9,542 nt of DNA from Acidobacteriota bacterium. GTDB lineage: Bacteria; Acidobacteriota; Terriglobia; UBA7540. Shown in pieces: positions 1 through 6,291 of the stretch (within the stretch, counting starts at the first letter, position 1; every line of letters starts with the position of its first letter). Under the pieces are notes generated by a model that was given only the letters and a program-made list of their open reading frames with translations, searched no databases and was not told the DNA's origin. The position numbers and the translations under genes are program-made. The DNA is taken from assembly GCA_021789565.1 (NCBI GenBank), contig JAJYJL010000206.1, positions 1 through 9,542 on the forward strand, read 5' to 3'.

Positions 1-80
1 AGGATCATGGCGATCTTCAGGTACCGGGCGGCGCGATCCCACTTCGTCCCGGCCCTATCACCCGGTTCGCCGGCGCTCAT
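1..80 (-). CDS. Partial HTH (WYL/DeoR-like) transcriptional regulator, N-terminus only
   Basis: Reading the minus strand from the ATG at 80-78 gives 26 uninterrupted codons that run off the window at base 1. After a short polar start the translation contains TKWDRAARYLKIAMI. From memory this resembles the first helix of WYL-domain regulators, particularly the Chloroflexi-type ones, in which a K-W-D-R-A-A-R stretch precedes an HTH that reads like V-S-K-R-T-V-Y-R-D-L. Neither the HTH itself nor the WYL domain is inside the window, so the family call rests on about 15 residues. A GGGGGTTGGGA stretch just upstream could serve as a weak ribosome binding site. The opposite strand is also open here, but its translation is rich in Arg, Pro and Ser and resembles no protein I know, so I prefer the minus-strand reading. 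The gene appears to lie on DNA foreign to the rest of the contig. Confidence 0.45.
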   Translation of the reverse strand, partial: MSAGEPGDRAGTKWDRAARYLKIAMI

Positions 81-205
81 TCCCAACCCCCGCGTCCGGT
101 TCCCGCCGCCGCGGGAACGGTCATCGCTCGTCTCCAATCGGCCGCATCGGCTGCAGGGTACCGGGAACGTGCGCGCCTCACGGTCAGCCGCCGGGCGGTG
201 CGATC
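24..205. repeat. 15-bp imperfect direct repeat, copies at 24-38 and 191-205
   Basis: CCGGGCGGCGCGATC at 24-38 recurs as CCGGGCGGTGCGATC at 191-205, with one mismatch in 15. The second copy sits close to the inferred junction with the GH3 gene. A shorter repeat, GGTACCGGG, occurs at 20-28 and 157-165. They could be recombination or assembly scars, or part of a repeated intergenic element. High local GC makes chance matches somewhat easier. Confidence 0.5.
99..118. repeat. Perfect 8-bp inverted repeat with 4-base loop
   Basis: GTTCCCGC at 99-106 is the exact reverse complement of GCGGGAAC at 111-118, with CGCC as the loop. With a one-base bulge the stem extends to CC 96-97 and GG 119-120. No T-run follows on either strand, so it is not a standard terminator. 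It lies 18 bases upstream of the minus-strand regulator start at 80, where an operator or mRNA leader hairpin would be plausible. Confidence 0.6.
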
Positions 206-213
206 GGCTGGCC

Positions 214-1665
214 CGTGCTGCGGTCTCGGGCGGTGTCGGCACTTTCATGTGCGCCTATATTAAGACCAACGGTGTTTACTCCTGTGAGAACCCGCATATA
301 TTGGGCGATCTCCTCAAGAAACAACTGGATTTCGGCGGGTGGGTCATGAGTGACTGGGGCGGCACTCATTCCACGGCTGCTTCAGCCAAGGCGGGCCTGG
401 ACCAGGAAATGCCTGACGACCGCTACTATGGCCAGGCGCTTGAAACGGCTGTTAAAGACGGCGAAGTCAGCATGGCGACACTGGACGAGCATGTCCGGCG
501 GATACTTGTAACGATGTTCCGGCACGGCCTTTTTGACAAGCAGCAGCCAGGTAGTTGGGACGCGAATGTGCGAACCCCGCAGCATGACGCCTTCTCACGC
601 AGCGTTGCCAAACAGGGAGCTGTCCTCCTGAAGAACGAAGGCAATATTCTTCCGCTTTCCGACGTTTCTTCGATTGCCGTCATCGGCTCCGACGGTGGAT
701 TGAAGCCGGCCGTGGAAGGCAATGGCAGTTCCGCCGTGGTTGCGCCTTATGTGGTCAGTCCGCTCGATGGCATCCGCAAGCGCGCCGGCGCAGGAAGCCA
801 CGTTTCTTATGCGGATGGCAGCGATCTTGCCACGGCTGCCAACACGGCGAAGTCTGCAGATGTTGCAATCGTCTTTGTAAGCACGATAGAGGGAGAAGGT
901 CACGACCGGCCGAACCTTGAATTACCAGGTAACCAGGACCAGCTTGTTTCGGCTATTGCCTCGGCCAACCCCAAAACCATTGTTGTTCTGAACACCGGTG
1001 GCCCGGTTCTGATGCCATGGGTTGATCGGGTCCGCGGACTTATTGAAGCGTGGTACCCGGGGCAGGAAGACGGTAACGCGATTGCCGCCATTATGTTCGG
1101 GGACTTCAATCCGGCGGGGAAGCTGCCACTGACATTTCCGCGCACTTCGGATGAAATTCCCACCAGCTCTCCGCATCAATGGCCGGGCGTTAAGGGTACA
1201 TCCACCTACAGTGAGAAGCTTAACGTGGGTTACCGGTGGTACGACGCAACTGGTCACGCCCCGTTGTTCCCATTTGGGGTTGGTTTGTCGTACACGACCT
1301 TTCGCCTCAGCCATCTTGTCATCACGCCCACAAAGCTGACTAAAGAGCCAGGATCAATTCATGGCACTGTCATTGTCACGAACACAGGGCAGCGTGCCGG
1401 GGCCGAGGTGGTTGAGGCCTATGTCAGCCAGCCTGCCGCCCATGGGGAGCCGCCGCGGCAATTGTGCTCGTTTGCCAAGGTTTTCTTGAAACCCCGTGAA
1501 TCCAGACAAGCACGCTTTACCATAAACCCACGGTCGCTCTCGTATTACGACGAGTCAGCGCACCGCTGGACCTTGTCTGCGGGCACGTACCGGGTGCGGG
1601 TGGGAACTTCTTCCCGCGATCTGCCACTGCACAGCGACATCACCGTAACGGACGGCTCGAACTGA
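214..1665 (+). CDS. Glycoside hydrolase family 3 (beta-glucosidase-like), 5'-truncated
   Basis: This is the C-terminal two thirds of a GH3 enzyme, a family that removes terminal beta-linked sugars (beta-glucosidase, xylosidase and relatives). The open frame runs back to base 7, but recognisable GH3 sequence starts at about 214. Residue numbers below count from the ATG at base 7. The end of the TIM barrel contains VMSDWGGTHS with the catalytic nucleophile Asp116 (codon 352-354). The alpha/beta sandwich (about 203-425) starts at AVLLKNEGNILPL and holds EGEGHDRPNLELPG, where Glu295 or Glu297 is the likely acid/base region, then YPGQEDGNAIAAIMFGDFNPAGKLP in two pieces of motif typical of the family. 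A fibronectin-III-like domain (about 450-540) ends with DESAHRWTLSAGTYRVRVG. The signal peptide and most of the barrel, including the substrate-binding DG and KH motifs, are missing, so this fragment should not be active. The first possible internal ATG (247) has no ribosome binding site. Confidence 0.93.
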   Translation, partial: RAAVSGGVGTFMCAYIKTNGVYSCENPHILGDLLKKQLDFGGWVMSDWGGTHSTAASAKAGLDQEMPDDRYYGQALETAVKDGEVSMATLDEHVRRILVTMFRHGLFDKQQPGSWDANVRTPQHDAFSRSVAKQGAVLLKNEGNILPLSDVSSIAVIGSDGGLKPAVEGNGSSAVVAPYVVSPLDGIRKRAGAGSHVSYADGSDLATAANTAKSADVAIVFVSTIEGEGHDRPNLELPGNQDQLVSAIASANPKTIVVLNTGGPVLMPWVDRVRGLIEAWYPGQEDGNAIAAIMFGDFNPAGKLPLTFPRTSDEIPTSSPHQWPGVKGTSTYSEKLNVGYRWYDATGHAPLFPFGVGLSYTTFRLSHLVITPTKLTKEPGSIHGTVIVTNTGQRAGAEVVEAYVSQPAAHGEPPRQLCSFAKVFLKPRESRQARFTINPRSLSYYDESAHRWTLSAGTYRVRVGTSSRDLPLHSDITVTDGSN

Positions 1666-1780
1666 CGAGCTCCGCGTCGCAAATGAAATCGGCGATCCGG
1701 GCGGCTTGATGAGCTTCCGGTCATCTGCTCTGCGTGAAAATTGGCAAACTGTTGTGCTCTAATTCAGAGATCTGCCTCGT

Positions 1781-1810
1781 TTGACATTCCTGGGGCGGGT
1801 GACGTAGAGT
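1781..1810 (+). promoter_or_regulatory. Sigma70-type promoter for serC-serA
   Basis: A perfect -35 TTGACA (1781-1786) is followed after 18 bases by TAGAGT (1805-1810), which matches TATAAT at four of six positions. Transcription would start near 1817. It is the best promoter-like pair I found in the window, and it stands in the gap immediately before the serine operon. Confidence 0.65.
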
Positions 1811-2026
1811 ACCTTCTTCCCGCAGGAACTGCCGATCTCGCGTCGTCTTGTTATGGTCCGCGCGGGGAGTATCCTGGCCGACATCTGCTGGCAAAAGGAA
1901 GGGGGTGCCAGGCAAGAACAATCGGGAAAGGGCTCCTCGTCTTCGTTCCCGCGCTCTTGGTGCAGGGCGCCCTCGGAGTTGGCCAGAGTTCCCAATGTTG
2001 TTCGCGGTTTCACAGTCGCTATACCC

Positions 2027-2033
2027 AAGGAGG
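2027..2033 (+). promoter_or_regulatory. Strong ribosome binding site fixing the serC start
   Basis: AAGGAGG lies six bases before the ATG at 2040. It decides the start against the open upstream frame (to 1848) and against the in-frame ATG at 2034, which overlaps the site itself. Confidence 0.9.
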
Positions 2034-2039
2034 ATGCTA

Positions 2040-3179
2040 ATGTCCACACCCAATGAAGCAAATGCGCCCGCGCTCTCAACGGCGCGCCCTGCAGGGAGGG
2101 TTTTCAATTTTAGCCCGGGGCCGGCCATGCTTCCCGAGGCGGTCATGCTTCGTGTGCAGCAGGAATTTTTGAATTACGGCGGCATTGGCGCGTCCATTAT
2201 TGAGATCAGCCATCGTTCCAAGGACTTTGTGGCGGTGGTCGAAGAAGCCATTGCGCTTTTTGGAGAACTTGTTTCATTGCCGGAAAACTATTCAGTGCTT
2301 TTTGTGCATGGCGGCGCGCGCATGCAGTTTTCGGCCATACCCATGAACCTGATTGGATTAAAGCCTTCCCATCGCGCGGCCTACGTGGAAACAGGAGTGT
2401 TCTCTGCCACTGCGATCAAAGACGCCGCTCCTTTTGGCACCATTGAGACCGCTGCCAGCGGCCGGAGCGAAAAGTTCGTGCGTATCCCGCCACTGGACGT
2501 GGAGCGTATCCCCAAAGACACTTCTTATCTTCACATCACATCGAACAACACGGCTTACGGAACGCGGTGGAACAAATTTCCCGAAACGGGCGACCTGCCC
2601 CTGGTGGTAGATACGACATCGGAAATTCTGTCCCGCGTGATGGATTATTCAAAGTTTGGACTGGTTTATGCGAGCCTGCAAAAGAATCTGGGTCCTGGTG
2701 GGACTGCTATCGTTGTGATCCGGAAAGACCTCCTCGGCCACGCGATTCCGCTGACTCCGCCCTTACTGAACTACGCAGCCGTGGAGAAGGGCCAATCGCT
2801 TGTTAACACGCCGAGTACCTTCAACATCTATTTCACTCGGGAAGTTTTGCGGTGGATGAAAGACCAGGGAGGCGTAAGCGAGATCGAACGCCGCAATAAT
2901 CAAAAGGCCCAGCTCCTTTACGAACTTCTCGACCATTCGAGTTTTTACAGGCCGTTGGTGGACAAAGCAGACCGTTCCACGATGAACGTCACGTTTGATC
3001 TGCCCACGCCTGAGGCGCTCGAAGCGTTTCTCAAGCAAGCCGGCAAAGAAGGGCTTTATTCCCTGAAGGGCTATCGTGATGTTGGAGGAGTGCGAGCTTC
3101 GATCTACAACGGAATGCCACTCGAGGGTGTTCAGGCCCTCGTCTCGTTTATGAAAGGGTTCGAGCGGTCGTATGGTTAG
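2040..3179 (+). CDS. serC: Phosphoserine aminotransferase (SerC)
   Basis: SerC (EC 2.6.1.52) is a cytoplasmic PLP enzyme that transfers the amino group of glutamate to 3-phosphohydroxypyruvate, giving phosphoserine; it also acts on the related vitamin B6 intermediate in some bacteria. The 379-residue product is close to the usual 360-365 plus a short N-terminal extension of about 20 residues. FNFSPGPAMLPEAV (about 22-35) and the SHRSKDF motif (57-63) are family hallmarks. The PLP lysine is Lys215 in SLQKNLGPGG. NTPSTFNIYF (256-265) and LKGYRDVGGVRASIYNGMP near the C-terminus (about 342-360) complete the pattern. It is followed after 93 bases by serA, which makes its substrate, so the two probably share one transcript. 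Start chosen from the AAGGAGG site. No sign of damage. Confidence 0.97.
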   Translation: MSTPNEANAPALSTARPAGRVFNFSPGPAMLPEAVMLRVQQEFLNYGGIGASIIEISHRSKDFVAVVEEAIALFGELVSLPENYSVLFVHGGARMQFSAIPMNLIGLKPSHRAAYVETGVFSATAIKDAAPFGTIETAASGRSEKFVRIPPLDVERIPKDTSYLHITSNNTAYGTRWNKFPETGDLPLVVDTTSEILSRVMDYSKFGLVYASLQKNLGPGGTAIVVIRKDLLGHAIPLTPPLLNYAAVEKGQSLVNTPSTFNIYFTREVLRWMKDQGGVSEIERRNNQKAQLLYELLDHSSFYRPLVDKADRSTMNVTFDLPTPEALEAFLKQAGKEGLYSLKGYRDVGGVRASIYNGMPLEGVQALVSFMKGFERSYG

Positions 3180-3227
3180 AAACCGCGGCGTTCACCAAGC
3201 GAAGACCGCAAATCTGGCAAAGGGAAA

Positions 3228-3249
3228 TTGAACCGGCCCGGGGGTTCAA
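3228..3249 (+). repeat. Hairpin in the serC-serA gap
   Basis: TTGAACC (3228-3234) pairs exactly with GGTTCAA (3243-3249) around the GC-rich 8-base loop GGCCCGGG. The hairpin ends 23 bases before the serA ATG and just upstream of its GGAG. No T-run follows, so it is not a standard intrinsic terminator. It could tune serA translation, mark an mRNA processing point, or be incidental. Confidence 0.6.
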
Positions 3250-3272
3250 CTGAATCCGGAGTAGCGAACGAG

Positions 3273-4850
3273 ATGAAAATTCTGGTTGCTGATGAAGTTT
3301 CAAAGAAGGCGTTGGACGTACTGCAGTCGGAAAGTTCATGGCGGGTGATCTTCCTGCCTAAACGGAAAGACCTCTCACTGATCGAAGAGATCAAGGATGC
3401 CGATGCCCTTGTGGTGCGCAGCGCCACAAAAGTAACGGCAGACCTCCTGGCCCATGCCAGGCAACTGCGCGCCATTGGCCGGGCCGGCGTTGGCGTCGAT
3501 AACGTGGATCTTGATGCGTCCACCCGGCATGGCATCGTGGTGATGAACACTCCGGGAGGCAGCGCTACGAGTGTTGCGGAGCAGGCGGTGGGGCTTTTGG
3601 TTTCGCTGGCACGGCGGATCCCGCAGGCCGATGCCTCAATGAAAAAGGGCGCTTGGGACAAGAAGAAACTGACCGGTACGGAACTGCGAGGAAAGACGCT
3701 GGGGCTGGTTGGTCTGGGGCGGATTGGAAGTGAGGTGGCGCGCCTTGCCCGCGCGTTTGAAATGCAGGTTATCGCTTACGACCCGTACGTGCCTTTGCGC
3801 CTTGCTCAGGAGCAGGGAGTGAAACTTGTTCCGTTCGATGAATTGCTGGCGTCGAGCGATTTTATAAGTCTCCATACCGCAGCAACTCCCGAAACTCATC
3901 ATCTCATCAACGCTGAGAGACTCGCGAAGACAAAGCCCGGCGTTCGAATCCTCAACTGCGCCCGCGGCGAACTGATCAAGGAAGGCGACCTTCTCCAGGC
4001 AATTGAGAGCGGGCACGTTGCAGGGGCCGCTCTAGACGTATTTGAAAAGGAACCGCCCACGGACTCCAGGCTGGTTGCCCACCCAAACGTTATCGCCACG
4101 CCGCACATCGCCGGGTCAACCGATGAGGCCTTGGAAATTGTGGGCATCAGCATCGCGGAGCAAATTCGCGATTACCTGCGCCTGGGAGTGCCGCGTAATG
4201 CCGTCAACATGCCCGCGATTTCGCCTGAGGAATACAAGAAGATTGAGCCTTACATTCAGCTCGGAGAAAAACTCGGTGCGTTTGTAGCCCAGATTGCCGG
4301 TGTGCGCCTGGAAGAAGTGAAAATCAGCTACGATGGCGGGCTGGCCGAGCTCAATACGCATCTTGTCAAGAATGCCGTGCTCAAAGGGGTCCTCAGCAAG
4401 CCTCTTCTGGACGAAGTCAACCTGATCAACGCCGCCGCCATGGCGCAGGAACGGGGAATTGAGGTTGTGGAAGTCAGAAGTGCGAGGCGTGCAGCTTATT
4501 CGAATTCGCTTGGCATCGCGCTCCGTACGGATACAGATTCGCCTTCGGTCCTGGGCATGGTGGGAATGCGTGGGCTGCGAGTCCTTGGCATCAGCGATAT
4601 TGATATCGAAGCGCCCCTCAAAGGGTTCCTGCTATTCATCCGCAATCAGGATGTGCCTGGAGTCATTGGCCGCGTCGGTACGATCCTGGGCGATAAGAAG
4701 GTCAATATCGCCAGTTTCGCGCTTGGCAGGAACCAGCAGGCCGGGGAAGCAGTAGGGCTAGTCAATGTCGATGGCCCTGTATCGCAAGAAGTGCTGGACG
4801 AGATTCGCAAGGTGCCAGCGGTACGGTTCGCCTGTCTTGTCCAGGTTTGA
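3273..4850 (+). CDS. serA: D-3-phosphoglycerate dehydrogenase (SerA), long form with ACT domain
   Basis: SerA (EC 1.1.1.95) oxidises 3-phosphoglycerate with NAD to 3-phosphohydroxypyruvate, the entry step of serine synthesis. The start is placed at the ATG giving MKILVADEV, with GGAG 11 bases upstream; the frame is open to a TTG at 3228, but those 15 residues lie over a hairpin and do not fit the family. The product is then 525 residues, as usual for the long form. Seen: nucleotide-binding GLGRIG (147-152), catalytic Arg231 (NCARGE), Glu260 (DVFEKEP) and His278 (TPHIAGST), an intervening allosteric substrate-binding domain (about 316-440), and a C-terminal ACT domain (about 451-525, with NQDVPGVIGRVGTILG) that in relatives binds serine for feedback inhibition. 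It lies downstream of serC and ends 42 bases from the convergent DUF547 gene, with no clear terminator between. Confidence 0.97.
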   Translation: MKILVADEVSKKALDVLQSESSWRVIFLPKRKDLSLIEEIKDADALVVRSATKVTADLLAHARQLRAIGRAGVGVDNVDLDASTRHGIVVMNTPGGSATSVAEQAVGLLVSLARRIPQADASMKKGAWDKKKLTGTELRGKTLGLVGLGRIGSEVARLARAFEMQVIAYDPYVPLRLAQEQGVKLVPFDELLASSDFISLHTAATPETHHLINAERLAKTKPGVRILNCARGELIKEGDLLQAIESGHVAGAALDVFEKEPPTDSRLVAHPNVIATPHIAGSTDEALEIVGISIAEQIRDYLRLGVPRNAVNMPAISPEEYKKIEPYIQLGEKLGAFVAQIAGVRLEEVKISYDGGLAELNTHLVKNAVLKGVLSKPLLDEVNLINAAAMAQERGIEVVEVRSARRAAYSNSLGIALRTDTDSPSVLGMVGMRGLRVLGISDIDIEAPLKGFLLFIRNQDVPGVIGRVGTILGDKKVNIASFALGRNQQAGEAVGLVNVDGPVSQEVLDEIRKVPAVRFACLVQV

Positions 4851-4892
4851 CGCGCGCCCGGATTCCAAGCCGAAGGATTTGATGAAGACCTT

Positions 4893-5999
4893 TCAACCTT
4901 TACCAACAGCGCCTGCGTGGGCGCGGATCTTTTTGACGGTTGAATATACCCCCAATCCGATCATGCCAACGATAACGGCGTAGGCCCACGCAGGGATATT
5001 GCGTCCCACTATCAGCAAATAAAGATAGGCAGAGATAAAAAAGAAAGAAGCTGCCAAGATTGGCAGTGCAGTAGATTTCTTCTGGCGCAGGTTCCGGACG
5101 ATCCAGCCTACGCATAGTGTGAAGAAGGGAATAGCACCAACGTAAATCCCACCGAAGATCGCAGGATTGACGTTATATTTCCGTCCCAGGACTGCGAACC
5201 AATTGCGAAACCAGTTGGCTAGCCAATGAATTCCCAATTGAAACGTTGAGTAGTCTTTGCCCTCGCCGGATTGATCATTTAACCCCCAATGATAGGTCGT
5301 AAAGCGGATGGTGATGTTACCATTCCTGAGTTTTTCCATGGCCTCCGGTGGGCCGAACTTGAGGAGGAATCCCCGCAGCCCGCCCGGATACGCATCAAAA
5401 TCCGGTCTGTACCATTTGAAGATCGGGCTGACGACGGCCAGGCGTTTGTCAGGATAAAACCGATTGAGCGCAGGATTGGCCAGCCATTCGCGCGTATTGG
5501 CATCCAGTTGTTCGTCAAGCCGGTCGGCCACGTAGGCCTCGCGCCTGAGCGGAGGGCAACTACGCGCGGCGCATACCAGCGCAGCATGAATCCGGGGATC
5601 TTTCATCTCTCGAAGCTGGGACTCAATTTCATCCAGTGAGACAGCTGCTCCCGCCAGACGAAACCGGTGGGTCTTGAAGGGCCGCGGTGTGTTCCAGATA
5701 CTCTGTGTCGGGTAATTTTCGACGACCCACTCCATCGTCATGGAGTTATAGGCGTTGATCAGAAGCGCCTTCTTCTCGTCCGGCGACATCTCCTGTAGGG
5801 CGGCTTGGCCAAGTCCGGAGACATAATCGCGGAGCTTCTTCCAATCATGCTGCTTTAAGTTTGTGTAATCGACCAGGTGCTGCCGGTTGACGTACTGATG
5901 CAGGATTTTATCCCAAGCCGCAGTATCAGCTTTTGCCAGAGCACCATGGCCGGGTGGCAACAGAAAGAGGAGTGCAAGGATCGCTGATTGGAGTTTCAA
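4893..5999 (-). CDS. DUF547 protein with C-terminal three-helix membrane domain
   Basis: A 368-residue exported membrane protein of unknown function. It starts at TTG (5999-5997); a TAG lies in frame 15 bases upstream, and no ATG occurs before residue 71. The ribosome binding site is poor (GGGGG, 9 bases away). Residues 1-22 look like a signal peptide ending ALA. The DUF547 domain (PF04784, about 55-205) is clear from LLINAYNSMTMEW (79-91), SLDEIE, DPRIHAALVCAARSCPPLR (134-152) and EAYVADRLDEQL. The tail (about 262-360) holds three hydrophobic segments, about 283-301, 311-331 and 335-354, with basic residues between and after them. The likely topology is a periplasmic domain anchored in the inner membrane. 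DUF547 has no settled activity; the conserved Asn, His and Cys residues hint at a hydrolase or transferase-like fold, but this is not shown. The esterase lies 292 bases upstream on the same strand, so an operon is possible but not evident. Confidence 0.9.
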   Translation of the reverse strand: MKLQSAILALLFLLPPGHGALAKADTAAWDKILHQYVNRQHLVDYTNLKQHDWKKLRDYVSGLGQAALQEMSPDEKKALLINAYNSMTMEWVVENYPTQSIWNTPRPFKTHRFRLAGAAVSLDEIESQLREMKDPRIHAALVCAARSCPPLRREAYVADRLDEQLDANTREWLANPALNRFYPDKRLAVVSPIFKWYRPDFDAYPGGLRGFLLKFGPPEAMEKLRNGNITIRFTTYHWGLNDQSGEGKDYSTFQLGIHWLANWFRNWFAVLGRKYNVNPAIFGGIYVGAIPFFTLCVGWIVRNLRQKKSTALPILAASFFFISAYLYLLIVGRNIPAWAYAVIVGMIGLGVYSTVKKIRAHAGAVGKG

Positions 6000-6291
6000 G
6001 AAATAATACCCCCGCCGCTACACAAGCTTGAAAATCACTCGTGAACTGGTAATACGCGACTCGCCCACACGCGTTCTCATACTTGTGATGAACGGGCTCA
6101 GGATAGGTTTCAGAAAAATCTGCGGGAACTTTCTCTGGCATCCACTTGTGCGCGGATGATTGAGAGCAAGACCTGGTTTCAGTCTGACGGTCATTTGCAA
6201 ATGCTGGGCGACAGCAGAAGCTCCTGCTCTCCCGCTGGACCCCAAGGGTTATTCCTGCACGGCTCTCAAGGCTGTGTTCGCATGGAAATGG
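6000..6291. other. Esterase-DUF547 intergenic region with two palindromes
   Basis: This 292-base stretch lies between two genes read on the minus strand. It contains CATTTGCAAATG, a perfect 12-bp palindrome (6192-6203), and ten bases further AGCAGAAGCTCCTGCT (6213-6228), a 16-bp palindrome with one mismatched pair. Neither is followed by a T-run. I found no convincing -35/-10 pair for the DUF547 gene. Short minus-strand frames of 71 and 75 codons cross it, but they have no ribosome binding site or recognised domain. Confidence 0.45.
6192..6228. repeat. Adjacent perfect 12-bp and near-perfect 16-bp palindromes
   Basis: CATTTGCAAATG (6192-6203) and AGCAGAAGCTCCTGCT (6213-6228) lie ten bases apart. 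Both are of the size of dimeric repressor sites, or could be small mRNA hairpins after the esterase stop codon (6292-6294). Their order, distal to the DUF547 start by about 200 bases, does not favour a classical operator for that gene. Confidence 0.5.

Larger units (their letters stand above)
1..213. other. High-GC block joined abruptly to a GH3 gene (probable chimeric junction)
   Basis: By hand count the first 240 bases are about 72% G+C, against about 55% for the next 240. GH3 similarity on the + strand begins only at about base 214, in mid-domain, with AAVSGGVGTFMCAY. The roughly 70 residues that the same frame gives upstream resemble neither a GH3 barrel nor a signal peptide. The block holds the start of a divergent minus-strand regulator, a strong hairpin and a near-perfect 15-bp direct repeat. 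The break lies somewhere around 190-214. An assembly chimera at a contig end is the simplest explanation. An insertion, recombination or rearrangement endpoint is the alternative. Confidence 0.65.
1666..2039 (+). other. GH3-serC intergenic region: promoter and long serC leader
   Basis: These 374 bases separate the GH3 gene from serC. The first part (1666-1780) shows no clear terminator hairpin. The second part carries a promoter at 1781-1810, which would give a leader of about 220 bases. The leader can form CTGGCA/TGCCAG (1888-1893 with 1906-1911) and CGGGAA/TTCCCG (1923-1928 with 1946-1951), and it contains the palindrome AGGGCGCCCT (1964-1973). The serC frame stays open upstream to 1848, but that stretch (Arg/Pro/Gly-rich) does not resemble the SerC N-terminus, and the strong ribosome binding site is at 2027. 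No riboswitch class was recognised. Confidence 0.6.

Noticed and set aside
7..213. N-terminal 69 codons of the + strand frame leading into the GH3 gene
   Set aside because: They give an Arg/Pro/Ser-rich sequence unlike a GH3 barrel or signal peptide, in a 72% GC stretch where stops are rare. The minus strand reads more like protein.
1848..2039. 64-residue N-terminal extension of SerC
   Set aside because: It is Arg/Pro/Gly-rich, matches nothing in the family, and AAGGAGG lies six bases before the ATG at 2040.
3228..3272. 15-residue N-terminal extension of SerA from a TTG
   Set aside because: It lies over a hairpin and the family starts at MKILVADEV; the ATG at 3273 gives the usual length.
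4851..4892. Bidirectional terminator between convergent serA and DUF547 genes
   Set aside because: No inverted repeat with a T-run could be found in the 42 bases.
6018..6245. Small minus-strand proteins of 71 and 75 residues in the esterase-DUF547 gap
   Set aside because: No ribosome binding site and no recognised domain; one overlaps the DUF547 start. Conservation would have to be shown before calling a gene.
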